Part shown: one piece after another, positions 39,243 through 47,112 of the stretch
Layout: the number at the start of each line of letters is the position of its first letter
Numbering within the stretch: position 1 is the first letter of the stretch
The notes under the pieces: model-generated
Told to the model about the DNA's origin: nothing
The model's input: only the letters and a program-made list of their open reading frames with translations
Databases searched by the model: none
Program-made: the position numbers and the translations under genes
Origin: Mycolicibacterium pulveris
Lineage (GTDB): Bacteria; Actinomycetota; Actinomycetes; Mycobacteriales; Mycobacteriaceae
Assembly (NCBI RefSeq): GCF_010725725.1
Contig: NZ_AP022599.1
Span: 3,410,001 to 3,474,000 of the forward strand
Length of the DNA: 64,000 bases
Direction: 5' to 3'

Positions 39243-40439
39243 CTAGATCGGCGTGGTCCAAGTGATGGGCAGCGATGTGTAGCCGCGGATCGGTCCGGAC
39301 CGCAGCCGCCGCGCCGATTCAAGATCGACCTCCCAGTCAGGCACCTTGTCCAACAACGCATCCAGAGCGATGCGGGCCTCCATCCGCGCCAGCGCCGCAC
39401 CCAGACAGAAGTGGATGCCGCGACCGAAGGCGACCTGGTGCTCACTGGTGCGCTCGATGTCGAACACGTCCGGATCGGGGAAGGCACGCTCGTCGCGGTT
39501 GGCCGACCCGAACAACAGCAGCACCTTCTCACCTTGACGCATCGTCGTGTCGTGCAGTATGACGTCGCGGGTCAGGGTTCGTGAAAGTCCTTGTGCCGGT
39601 GAGTCGTAGCGCAGCAACTCCTCGACTGCCGGCCCCAACAGTGTTCGATCGGCGACCAGGCGTCGGCGGGTCTGCCGATGCTGGGCCAGCACGACCGCGG
39701 AGTTCCCCAGCAGATTGGTGGTGGTCTCGTAACCCGCGACGAGCAGCAGCGCGCAGAAGCCGAGGACTTCCTCGTCGGTCAGTCCGATCCCGTCGACTGT
39801 GGCGTTGGCCAACGCCGACATCAGGTCTTCGCGGGGGTTTTTGCGGCGGTCGGCGAGGAAGTCGGTGAAGTAGGCGTAGATCGCGGCGGCGGCGGTCAGT
39901 GCGTCGGTGGTTTGTCCGTGGTTGACGTCGACCTGGACCAGTTGGCTCGACCACAATCGGAACTGATCACGATCGGTGGCGGGAACGCCCAGCAGATCGG
40001 CGATCACCGCAGCGGGCAGGATCGCGGCGAAGTCGGTCACGAAGTCCGCCGACCCGGAGCCCTCGTCGAGGCGCTCGAACAACTCCGCGGCCATCTGTGT
40101 GATGGCGCCCTGCAGCCCGGCCACCCGCCGGGGAGTGAACGCCCGGCTGACCAGGGCACGCAACTGGTCGTGGCGCGGAGGGTCCATCACGATCATCATC
40201 GGCAGGAACGAGCCGATGAAGTCTGATCCCGGCGGGGTGGGGAAGATGCCGTCCACCGAGGAGTACGTGCCGTGATCCAGTGCTGCGGCCTGGACGTCGG
40301 CGTGCCGGCTCAACACCCAGGTATGGGGCTCCTCGGCGCGGTACACCGGAGCCGTGTCACGCAATAACCGGTACGTCGGATAGGGGTCGTTGAGGATCGA
40401 GGCGTCGAACGGGTCGTAACGAATCTGCACCGAGACCAC
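39243..40439 (-). CDS. Cytochrome P450
   Basis: A soluble heme monooxygenase of 398 residues. I-helix LLVAGYETTTNLLGN with acid-alcohol-type ETT, ExxR in VEELLRYDS, and heme loop VAFGRGIHFCLGAALARMEA with the Cys ligand. The substrate is unknown; redox partners are not in the window. GTG 40439 (or TTG 40442) follows GGAGG. It is divergent from a TetR gene across the dyad at 40467, and heads the leftward thioesterase-hydrolase group. Confidence 0.93.
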   Translation of the reverse strand: MVSVQIRYDPFDASILNDPYPTYRLLRDTAPVYRAEEPHTWVLSRHADVQAAALDHGTYSSVDGIFPTPPGSDFIGSFLPMMIVMDPPRHDQLRALVSRAFTPRRVAGLQGAITQMAAELFERLDEGSGSADFVTDFAAILPAAVIADLLGVPATDRDQFRLWSSQLVQVDVNHGQTTDALTAAAAIYAYFTDFLADRRKNPREDLMSALANATVDGIGLTDEEVLGFCALLLVAGYETTTNLLGNSAVVLAQHRQTRRRLVADRTLLGPAVEELLRYDSPAQGLSRTLTRDVILHDTTMRQGEKVLLLFGSANRDERAFPDPDVFDIERTSEHQVAFGRGIHFCLGAALARMEARIALDALLDKVPDWEVDLESARRLRSGPIRGYTSLPITWTTPI

Positions 40440-40466
40440 CAAGACCTCCGATCACCAACCTAACAA

Positions 40467-40491
40467 CGGTTTAGACTTGCAGCCTAAACCG
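40467..40491. promoter_or_regulatory. Candidate TetR operator between P450 and TetR
   Basis: CGGTTTAG-N9-CTAAACCG is a perfect 8-bp dyad spanning 25 bp, 28 bp from the P450 start and 12 bp from the TetR start. It suits simultaneous repression of both divergent genes. Confidence 0.65.
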
Positions 40492-40503
40492 GCCGAACGG
40501 GAC

Positions 40504-41109
40504 ATGGGGGCAATGCGCAAGATTCCACGTCAGATCTCTGACCGGCTTCCCGCCGCGGCGGACTTGTTCGCCGAGAAGGGGCTCAACGACTCCAAGATCG
40601 AAGACGTCGCCGCGGTGACCGGTGTGCCGAAAGCGACGCTGTACTACTACTTCGCCGGCAAAGAGGACATCCTTGCCTTCCTGCTCGAAGACCTCCTCAA
40701 GGACATCTCCGATGCCGTGACCACGATCGTGCACACCGACGGCACCGGTGCCGAACGCCTCGAACTCGTCATCCGCGCACAACTGCGGGCAATGGCGCAG
40801 CGGCCAGCGGTATGCCGTGCACTCATCGGCGAACTGGGACGAGCGGCCCGCATGCCGGCCATCGCCGAGATGATCAATACCGCCTACCAACAACCCGTCG
40901 AAACTCTGCTCGTCGAAGGGGCCCGCGACGGATCCCTCGTCGCTCAGCCCGATGCACGATCGACGTCCATTGCGCTGTTCGGCGCGGTCACCATAAATGC
41001 ACTCATGTACCTGGTCACCGGGAACCACCTTGACGAGACGGTTGTCGCCGGCACGCTCAGCGCCGTCATGTTCGACGGCCTGCGCCCGCGCTCCGGGGAC
41101 CAGTCATGA
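40504..41109 (+). CDS. TetR-family regulator of the P450/LLM genes
   Basis: It has 201 residues. HTH: LPAAADLFAEKGLNDSKIEDVAAVTGVPKATLYYYFAGKEDILAF; the C-terminal part is helical. ATG 40504 is chosen because an upstream open frame runs through the palindrome; ATG 40513 is an alternative. Its stop overlaps the start of the LLM gene (ATGA), so the two are translated together. The ligand may be the substrate of the P450 or LLM enzyme. Confidence 0.9.
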   Translation: MGAMRKIPRQISDRLPAAADLFAEKGLNDSKIEDVAAVTGVPKATLYYYFAGKEDILAFLLEDLLKDISDAVTTIVHTDGTGAERLELVIRAQLRAMAQRPAVCRALIGELGRAARMPAIAEMINTAYQQPVETLLVEGARDGSLVAQPDARSTSIALFGAVTINALMYLVTGNHLDETVVAGTLSAVMFDGLRPRSGDQS

Positions 41110-42155
41110 GCACCTACGGCCTGTCGGTTCTCGGCGCGGATTTGAAGTCACTGGCCCAGACCGCACAGGCCGCCGACGCGGCCGGGTTCGACGCCGTATG
41201 GGCCTCGGAGTTCTACTCCCGGTCCGGATCGATCTCCATGGCCGCGATGGCCAACAGCACACAGAACTGTCGGATCGGTTCCTCCATTCTCTACGGCGTC
41301 GGCCGAAGCCCTTTGGTGCTGGCCACCGAGGCGCGCGATCTCGACGAACTCTCCAACCGACGACTGGTACTCGGCATCGGCAACGGCACCAAACGGATGA
41401 TGAGCGACTGGCACGGCGTGCCCGACACCTCCGCACCCGCGCTGCGGATGGAAGAACTCGTGATGCTGCTGCGCCGGATATGGAACCTGCATGAAGGCCC
41501 GATCCATCACGAGGGCCGTTTCTACAGAATGAATCTCACCCCGACCGGCGACGTGGGACCCTCCAGCCGGCCGATCCCGATCGTCACTGCCGGTGTCCGG
41601 CCCCGGATGTGCGAGGCGGCCGGGCGGGTGGCCGACGGCCTGGCCGGACATCCCCTGTTCACCACCACCTACGTCGAGGAGATCGTCCGGCCCGCTATCG
41701 CGCGGGGTGCCGCGCACACGGGCCGTGACCCCAATGACGTGGAAATCATTTCCATGGTGATGTGCGCCATCCACGACGACGCCGAGGTTGCCAGGCGCGA
41801 ACTGGCGCAGCAGATTGCGTTCTACTCCTCGGTCAAATCGTACGAGACGGTACTCGATGTGAACGGCTTCGCCAGCGAAGGCCGAACCATCCGGGAAGCA
41901 TTCGCCCAGCGCGATTTCCCGGCGATGTTCGCCGCGGTGTCCGACGAGATGATCGACACCATGGGCGTCGCAGGGACGGCACACGAGGTCCGTGAACAAC
42001 TGAGACGCTACGACGGCGTCCTCGACCACATCATGCTGTACTCACCATCGGTTGGCATCGCTGCGGAACGGGTGCAGCAAAACCTCGACAGCATCATCCG
42101 GGAATGCTCGCCCGCCTCGATGTCGCCAGGTCAGTCCGGTCCACGTTCAACCTGA
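41106..42155 (+). CDS. LLM-class flavin/F420-dependent oxidoreductase
   Basis: It has 349 residues, a luciferase-like TIM barrel. Features are FDAVWASEFYSRSGS, GSSILYGVGRSPLVLATEARDLDELSNRRLVLGIGNG, EELVMLLRRIWN and VTAGVRPRMCEAAGRVADG. In mycobacteria such proteins often use F420, but cofactor and substrate are inferred. Coupled to the TetR gene upstream and divergent from the P450, so both oxidases are probably expressed together. Confidence 0.88.
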   Translation: MSTYGLSVLGADLKSLAQTAQAADAAGFDAVWASEFYSRSGSISMAAMANSTQNCRIGSSILYGVGRSPLVLATEARDLDELSNRRLVLGIGNGTKRMMSDWHGVPDTSAPALRMEELVMLLRRIWNLHEGPIHHEGRFYRMNLTPTGDVGPSSRPIPIVTAGVRPRMCEAAGRVADGLAGHPLFTTTYVEEIVRPAIARGAAHTGRDPNDVEIISMVMCAIHDDAEVARRELAQQIAFYSSVKSYETVLDVNGFASEGRTIREAFAQRDFPAMFAAVSDEMIDTMGVAGTAHEVREQLRRYDGVLDHIMLYSPSVGIAAERVQQNLDSIIRECSPASMSPGQSGPRST

Positions 42156-42201
42156 TCCACGCATTGCCGCCAAGTCGACCCGTCGCCGCGTCCGCGGTCC
42201 A

Positions 42202-42666
42202 TCAGTGCGTCTGCCGCGCCGACCCCGCCGATGATTGCGTGGCGCTGTTGAGGATGTTGGCGTCGTCAGTGTCGGGGAGGTCATGGCGGACCACGCGTAC
42301 CCGTCCTTGAGGCAGGCAGGCCATGTAGCCGTGGCGCATGCCATAGAGCTCCCACGCTGTCTGTTCAGCGTCGGGATCGACATCGATGCGATGTCCGCGC
42401 GAGAACCCCAGGTGTAGCCCTCCATCGTCGCCGGACCAAGCCTGGGTGCACACCGCGCCGGCGAGGTTCAGCAGTGGGCGTTCGTGGGTCGCGATCCTGA
42501 GGGGGTCAATACGCACCGCCTCGATGGGGTAGGTGCCGACGGCAGGAAGGGTCAATAGCAGGGGGCAGGAGATCACGATTTCGTTGTAGTCATCGAAATC
42601 CAGAACCAGGCCTCCACGTATCGAGAGGCGTTGTACGACAAGGTTTTCGATCCATTGGGTGTACAT
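42202..42666 (-). CDS. Hypothetical protein, DUF6188-like
   Basis: It has 154 residues; function unknown. The first half is beta-rich (NLVVQRLSIRGGLVLDFDDYNEIVISCPLLLTL), followed by DGGLHLGFSRGHRIDVDPDAEQTAWELYGMRHGYMACLPQGRVRVV. The DPDAEQTAWEL pattern is one I associate with DUF6188, with modest certainty. ATG 42666. The 17-bp CGATAC operator at 42727 stands upstream, linking its control to that of mmpL. Confidence 0.75.
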   Translation of the reverse strand: MYTQWIENLVVQRLSIRGGLVLDFDDYNEIVISCPLLLTLPAVGTYPIEAVRIDPLRIATHERPLLNLAGAVCTQAWSGDDGGLHLGFSRGHRIDVDPDAEQTAWELYGMRHGYMACLPQGRVRVVRHDLPDTDDANILNSATQSSAGSARQTH

Positions 42667-42726
42667 GGCAGTCTCTTTCGACGCATCGTTGAGCCGTATT
42701 TACAAAGAGTACGCTAGGTAGCGTTG

Positions 42727-42743
42727 CGATACTAGTAGTATCG
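42727..42743. promoter_or_regulatory. Operator CGATAC-N5-GTATCG upstream of the hypothetical gene
   Basis: CGATACTAGTAGTATCG is palindromic over 8-bp arms around one G. It abuts the stop of the TetR gene (42744) and lies 61 bp from the start of the hypothetical gene at 42666. Half-sites and spacing equal those at 35676. Confidence 0.65.
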
Positions 42744-43415
42744 TTATCGGTTCGCGGTGGGCCTAGCGGCGCTGGTGACGACGCGCCTGGTGGCTCGGTC
42801 AATGCGGTCGCGGGTGTCGGCGGCTGTCGCGCGGTGGCCGCTGAAGGCCACGAGGTTGGCCAACCAGATGTCGGAGATAACGCCAGCGACGTGCAGATCG
42901 GTGGGGGTGGGCTCGCCGCCCCTGAGCGTGCGGGCCAGCAGGATCTGGATCTCATCGGCGGCGCGGTCGAGTTCCGCGGCGGCGCGGGTGTCTGCGACGG
43001 CGAAGGCCCGTGTCATGGCCGTCGTCAGCCATGGGTCGCGCTGCCAGCGGTCATGCAGATGCGCGGTGAGCCGTTCGAGCCGTTCCAGCGGTGTGCCGTC
43101 ACCGGCTGCCCAGTCCCCGGCTGAGTCGAGTCGACGGAATTCACGCGTCAGCGCTGCTACCAACATGTGGGTTTTCGCCGGGAAATAACGGTAAAGCGTG
43201 CCGACGGCGATGCCGACTCGCTCGGCAACGGTCCGCATCTGGACCGCCTCGTAACCACCCGACGCAGCCACGGCCAAAGCTGCATCCAGAATCGTTTCCC
43301 GGCGCTGTGCGGAGGCGCGCGAGCGCGACGCGGTAGCGGCCCGCTTCTCTGCAGCGACCGAGTTCGCTTCCGAGCGTCGGGTTTTGCCGTGGCTGCGGGC
43401 CTGAGGGAAAGTCAT
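42744..43415 (-). CDS. TetR-family regulator (probable owner of the CGATAC operators)
   Basis: It has 223 residues. A basic N-terminus of about 35 residues precedes the HTH RRETILDAALAVAASGGYEAVQMRTVAERVGIAVGTLYRYFPAKTHMLVAAL, similar in kind to KstR-type lipid-metabolism regulators. ATG 43415 overlaps the thioesterase stop (ATGA). An operator lies directly at its 3' end, upstream of the next gene. It is a candidate repressor for both CGATAC sites, but the other three TetRs of the element are not excluded. Confidence 0.88.
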   Translation of the reverse strand: MTFPQARSHGKTRRSEANSVAAEKRAATASRSRASAQRRETILDAALAVAASGGYEAVQMRTVAERVGIAVGTLYRYFPAKTHMLVAALTREFRRLDSAGDWAAGDGTPLERLERLTAHLHDRWQRDPWLTTAMTRAFAVADTRAAAELDRAADEIQILLARTLRGGEPTPTDLHVAGVISDIWLANLVAFSGHRATAADTRDRIDRATRRVVTSAARPTANR

Positions 43416-43927
43416 GACGGCCCCGGGTTGAGACCGCCGCGGCGCGAGAACTGCTCCAGAAGATCGCCGAAAGCGCTGACATCGCCGTGTGCGGCGAAGT
43501 GCTCAGGGCTGACTACGACGAACACTGCACTGGCGGTGAAGCGGGCGAGCCCATCCTCACCCCTGCCTGTGGCCGTGACATGCAGCGCCCGTCCTTCACG
43601 AGAGGTGATGTGGGCAGTAATCCGGTGGGTCTGATGCAGCGGCACCGGCCGCAAATATTCCACCGTCAGGGTGCGGGTCACCGCTGGGGTGCCGGCGATC
43701 CACAATGTGAAGCCCAGGACGTCATCACAGGCGGCGGCCACCGCCCCGCCATGGGCCAGGCCCGGAGCCCCGATGTGGCGCTCGTCGAACGTCACATCGG
43801 TGTACACCGCGTCGCCGCTGCGGTGCACCACTAGCCGCAGTCCGTGAGGGTTGTCCGGGCCGCAACCCATGCAGGTCGTGGTGTGCGAGGGCAGCCGCTC
43901 CGGCGGCAACACGCTTTTGGGCACCAT
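43412..43927 (-). CDS. Hotdog-fold thioesterase
   Basis: It has 171 residues. CMGCGPDNPHGLRL near the N-terminus resembles a CxGCG-x-NP-x-GL lead-in, followed by GAPGLAHGGAVAAACDDVLGFTLW (His-Gly-Gly, Asp) and TVEYLRPVPLHQTHRITAHI. ATG 43927 is preferred because GGAGGGTG precedes it; the frame is open to 43996. Translationally coupled to the TetR gene downstream. A decayed paralogue of its C-terminus lies at 39055. Confidence 0.87.
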   Translation of the reverse strand: MVPKSVLPPERLPSHTTTCMGCGPDNPHGLRLVVHRSGDAVYTDVTFDERHIGAPGLAHGGAVAAACDDVLGFTLWIAGTPAVTRTLTVEYLRPVPLHQTHRITAHITSREGRALHVTATGRGEDGLARFTASAVFVVVSPEHFAAHGDVSAFGDLLEQFSRRGGLNPGPS

Positions 43928-43982
43928 CACCCTCCAATACGATCGGTTTCGCTGCGCTACCGTTAGTACCACACTGCTAGAC

Positions 43983-43995
43983 TGCTGTGACAGCA
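43983..43995. promoter_or_regulatory. 13-bp palindrome between thioesterase and TetR
   Basis: TGCTGTGACAGCA (6-bp arms, one central base) lies in the 100-bp divergent gap, 33 bp before the rightward TetR start. It may be the operator of that TetR; a chance dyad is possible. Confidence 0.4.
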
Positions 43996-44027
43996 TCGCG
44001 TGAAAGATCGACCGCCGAGGTGAATGA

Positions 44028-44720
44028 GTGAGCGACAGTCAGTCAGTGCCAGTCCTTGACGACGACGTGGACCCTCGGCGCATCCGGTCACGCACCCGGC
44101 TGCTGGATGCTGCTGCAACGCTTCTGAGCACCGGTGGGGTGGAAGCAGTCACCATTGATGCGGTCACCAAAGCATCCAAAGTGGCCCGAACCACGCTGTA
44201 CCGCCACTTCCACAGTTCGTCGCATCTGCTCGCAGCCACGTTCGAACGCCTGCTTCCACAAGTGACCACTCCGGCACCGACCAGCGGACCCCTCCGTGAC
44301 CAGCTGATCGAATTGCTTAGCCGCCAAGCCGCTCTCTTCAACGACGCGCCGCTGCATGTCACGACACTCGCGTGGCTCTCATTGGGGCCCACCGGCTCCA
44401 ATAACGAAGCTGATGACCGCCACACATCGGGGGCGCTACGGGCCCGAGTCGTTGACCAGTACCGTCAGCCATTTGACGCCATACTCACTAGCCCGAGAGC
44501 ACAAGCCGAACTTGACGACTTCGACCGGGAACTGGCGCTCTGCCAACTCGTCGGACCACTCGCCTTCGGCCGAATGACTGGGATTCGCACCATCACTCAC
44601 AATGACTGCGTGAACATCGTCGATGACTTTCTGGCCGCCCACCGCAAGACCGATAGCGACGCCAAAGAGTCGAAGATCGCCACCAAGCAGACGGGCCGCC
44701 CCGCGCGCTTAGCTCGCTAG
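44028..44720 (+). CDS. TetR-family regulator
   Basis: It has 230 residues. HTH: RSRTRLLDAAATLLSTGGVEAVTIDAVTKASKVARTTLYRHFHSSSHLLAATF; the effector domain contains FDAILTSPRAQAELDDFDRELALCQLVGPLAFGRM, similar to the C-terminal fold shared by many AcrR proteins. The tail is Lys/Arg-rich. GTG 44028 behind GAGGTGAAT. Divergent from the thioesterase-TetR pair. It is the right border of the cargo. Confidence 0.88.
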   Translation: MSDSQSVPVLDDDVDPRRIRSRTRLLDAAATLLSTGGVEAVTIDAVTKASKVARTTLYRHFHSSSHLLAATFERLLPQVTTPAPTSGPLRDQLIELLSRQAALFNDAPLHVTTLAWLSLGPTGSNNEADDRHTSGALRARVVDQYRQPFDAILTSPRAQAELDDFDRELALCQLVGPLAFGRMTGIRTITHNDCVNIVDDFLAAHRKTDSDAKESKIATKQTGRPARLAR

Positions 44721-45210
44721 GCAGAACGAAATCACAGCGTCCAGCCGGCTGGTCTTCGGACCCTTTTCGCCTTCTCGCAAATCGCGTCGGCGATGGCATC
44801 GAAGGACCGTTCGGTGCCATCATCGGCGAGGCCGTGCGCGCAGATTCCATGGGCATCCGCGTGACGATTCGTGCCGGCAAAGTGAGTGCACCACCCCAGT
44901 GTTCGGACCGCCGTTTCCCGCGTTGAGAACTCTTCCCCCTACGTCCGTGAGGTGTCTCGCGGGCAACTCCTCCCATCCGCGGTCTCGCACTGCTTGGGGC
45001 GCGGGGTGTCCGCGCCGCGGATCTTTACCCGAATATCGTCCGTCGTTAAGTGATCGTGCTGGCCCCGGAGTGCAAGAGGTGTGTGCCTGTCTGGCCGTTG
45101 CCGCTTGGCCGTGCGTGAAGGCGGCAACACGCCCTTGGAAACGGCACGTCGGGATCACGTGCGGTTGAGTAGCCCTCGGGGAGCCTGTCGGTGGCTCGCT
45201 TTACTTTGGG
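44721..45210. other. About 490 bp without a convincing gene
   Basis: Between the last cargo TetR and the small-protein promoters of the element. Several short frames exist on both strands, without ribosome sites or recognisable motifs. Confidence 0.5.
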
Positions 45211-45258
45211 CGAATATGGCTGTGGTGGTGGCCGCCGACAGGAGCGGGGTCCTATCGT
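45211..45258 (+). promoter_or_regulatory. Motif-containing leaderless promoter, copy 1
   Basis: AATATGGCTGTGGTGGTGG (45213-45231) is followed after 21 nt by the -10 TATCGT (45253-45258), then 6 nt to the GTG start at 45265. The motif covers the -35 region, the position of a class II activator or repressor site. Copy 2 at 45647 has the same spacings. Confidence 0.65.
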
Positions 45259-45264
45259 TCGGCC

Positions 45265-45582
45265 GTGGATAGGAAAACGCGTACCGACAATGCCGACGCC
45301 GAACGGGAGTTGGCCAATATGGCCGATGGCGTGATCCTCACACGTGCACTGGCTGGCATTGCCGAGGTGAAAGTGTGGAAGCTCGAGACTCTCTCGGCGG
45401 CTGGCGATGACATCGATGACCATGAGCGCGTTGAGGCTTCGGCGGAACTCACCATGTCTCTGTGCACGTACAGCAAGCAGGTGAAGCAGATGGTTGATTC
45501 CGGACAATCGTTGGCCGACATCGCCCACCTAACGGGCCTGGAAGTCGATGAGCTTCGGCTGGCTGTGTCGTACGCGCCTTGA
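45265..45582 (+). CDS. Small HTH-like protein of the element
   Basis: It has 105 residues from GTG 45265, probably on a leaderless mRNA. The C-terminal part VKQMVDSGQSLADIAHLTGLEVDELRLAV resembles a helix-turn-helix and is similar to LVGQMRGRGLTFAQIAELVGVDVREIQAQL in the next gene, so the two are related. The N-terminal two-thirds is helical and acidic. A role as regulator or Cox-like protein of the element is inferred. Confidence 0.72.
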   Translation: MDRKTRTDNADAERELANMADGVILTRALAGIAEVKVWKLETLSAAGDDIDDHERVEASAELTMSLCTYSKQVKQMVDSGQSLADIAHLTGLEVDELRLAVSYAP

Positions 45583-45646
45583 CCGGTGGCTACATAGGCC
45601 TCGGGGCTGTGCCTGTTGGCGAACGCACACGAATCTGGGTTGTAGG

Positions 45647-45694
45647 CGAATGTGGCTGTGGTGGTGGACTATTTCGTCCGTCGGTTCGTAGGTT
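45647..45694 (+). promoter_or_regulatory. Motif-containing leaderless promoter, copy 2
   Basis: AATGTGGCTGTGGTGGTGG (45649-45667), 21 nt, -10 TAGGTT (45689-45694), 6 nt, ATG 45701. All spacings equal those of copy 1 although the spacer sequences differ, which supports a functional element. Confidence 0.65.
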
Positions 45695-45700
45695 GCAGGC

Positions 45701-46567
45701 ATGGGAGCGAACGAGAAGCTGAAGGCCCGGTATCGGGCGGTCGAACTGCAGCGCAAGAAGAATGCTGAGCGGGCTCGGCGGGATCGCGCCAATGCGTCCG
45801 ATGCCGAGTCGATCCGTGCAACGCTGCATAGAGTCGGTGCTGTTGATTCATGGGAGCGCAAGCGTTTCGACCAGGCGGCGGAGAACATCCGTGCTGATGC
45901 CGTAAAGCGCAGGGCCGGTCACTTTCGTGGTCTGCAGGCGCTGGTCGGGCAGATGCGTGGTCGTGGTCTGACCTTCGCGCAGATCGCTGAGCTTGTCGGT
46001 GTCGATGTCCGTGAGATTCAGGCACAGCTGCGCCGGGCCGGGGGCGAGGGTGGACATGATTCGGCAATCTCCCCGGCAGCACGTTCGAGAGCTGCTGATG
46101 TCGTACCCGAAGGCGCTGCAGTCAACGATGATCCGATCTGTGATGGTGTTGAAAGAAATGAGAGCGAGGGCGGCGCCTACGATCCGACTCGGTGTGTCCG
46201 CTGCGATGCGGTGATGCTCGATGAGGACGCCACTCCTAGACGTGGCCGACGCCGGCTGTATTGCTCGGATACGTGTCGTCGGGACGCATCGGCGGCCCGT
46301 ATCGCCGCACAGCGATACGGGGCGCCGATTCGCGTGATCGAAGTCCCGAAAGCCGCTGCATCGCAGAAGCAATCTGCGGGAACACCCGAGCCGCACCGGC
46401 CCGTCGCACCGGTGGATGCCGCCAACAGCGTCCTGGACGATGGCGAGGCTTTACGCGGGTTGCTTACTCGCTTGGCAGAGCAGGCTCGGCTCAAGAAACT
46501 TGATCGTGCCACGCTGACGGCTGCCCGTGACCTGTCCAATGCCGTTCATCCGCGCCGTAGTTGGTGA
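45701..46567 (+). CDS. HTH protein with a C4 zinc-finger-like domain
   Basis: It has 288 residues; function unknown. A basic helical N-terminus (KARYRAVELQRKKNAERARRDRAN), an HTH at about residues 88-115 (MRGRGLTFAQIAELVGVDVREIQAQLRRAG), a linker, and a zinc-ribbon-like CVRCDAVMLDEDATPRRGRRRLYCSDTCRRDAS (Cys-x2-Cys...Cys-x3-Cys; FYVE/MYM-like spacing), then a helical C-terminus. Probably a DNA-binding protein for replication or control of the element. Leaderless start at ATG 45701. Confidence 0.78.
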   Translation: MGANEKLKARYRAVELQRKKNAERARRDRANASDAESIRATLHRVGAVDSWERKRFDQAAENIRADAVKRRAGHFRGLQALVGQMRGRGLTFAQIAELVGVDVREIQAQLRRAGGEGGHDSAISPAARSRAADVVPEGAAVNDDPICDGVERNESEGGAYDPTRCVRCDAVMLDEDATPRRGRRRLYCSDTCRRDASAARIAAQRYGAPIRVIEVPKAAASQKQSAGTPEPHRPVAPVDAANSVLDDGEALRGLLTRLAEQARLKKLDRATLTAARDLSNAVHPRRSW

Positions 46568-46571
46568 GAAG

Positions 46572-47033
46572 TCATCTGATTCGGCGAGGGCCATTTCTAT
46601 GGGAACGTCGTGCGGCGGGACTGCACCCGGTCATGCTCGCGACGGTACGGCCAGCGGTGTGCGTAACCGTCTGAGCGAGGTCATCGGCTAGGTACTCGAT
46701 TCTGGCCTCCAACTCGTAAACGGCGTCCTTTCGTGCTTCGGTGATCATCGTTGATGCGTACTCATGATGAGGCAAGTACCCGTTCTGCCGGCCGAAATCG
46801 TCGATCATGACGTCGATGGCGTCGTCGAACCGGGTGGCCAATCGTTGGGCTTCGGTGTCGGCGCGTTCCTCGATGAACTCATCGCGCTCGTCCGGGGTCC
46901 AGGATGGCGGGAACCGCAGATGCGTCCGGTATAGGTCGCGGATCGCCGCATCAAGCCGGCCGGAGAATACGATCTCGGGCCAATCGCTGACCGCGGCAGT
47001 GGCCAAGTTCTCCAGGTCGTCATCAAGGCTCAT
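46572..47033 (-). CDS. Hypothetical helical protein of the element
   Basis: It has 153 residues and no recognised family. Strongly charged and helical: DDDLENLATAAVSDWPEIVF, RDEFIEERADTEAQRLATRFDDAIDVMIDDFG, then EARKDAVYELEARIEYLADDLAQTV. The start is ATG 47033 behind GAGGGAG. It lies 79 bp below the ATPase gene on the same strand and may be cotranscribed. Its stop nearly meets the stop of the rightward HTH gene. Confidence 0.7.
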   Translation of the reverse strand: MSLDDDLENLATAAVSDWPEIVFSGRLDAAIRDLYRTHLRFPPSWTPDERDEFIEERADTEAQRLATRFDDAIDVMIDDFGRQNGYLPHHEYASTMITEARKDAVYELEARIEYLADDLAQTVTHTAGRTVASMTGCSPAARRSHRNGPRRIR

Positions 47034-47112
47034 CGCAGCTGCTCCCTCTCGGCTGCTCCTGATACTGCCTGCAGGCACCGACAGCTCGTCGAATCTGGAC
47101 CGCGGGGTGCCG

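Noticed and set aside
39085..39261. The 68-codon frame next to the P450 gene as an independent small gene
   Set aside because: Its sequence matches only the C-terminus of a thioesterase and it has no ribosome site, so it is listed as a remnant.
44820..45168. Short frames on both strands between the cargo and the element's small genes
   Set aside because: No ribosome sites, no motifs, and mutual overlap; no reason to prefer any.
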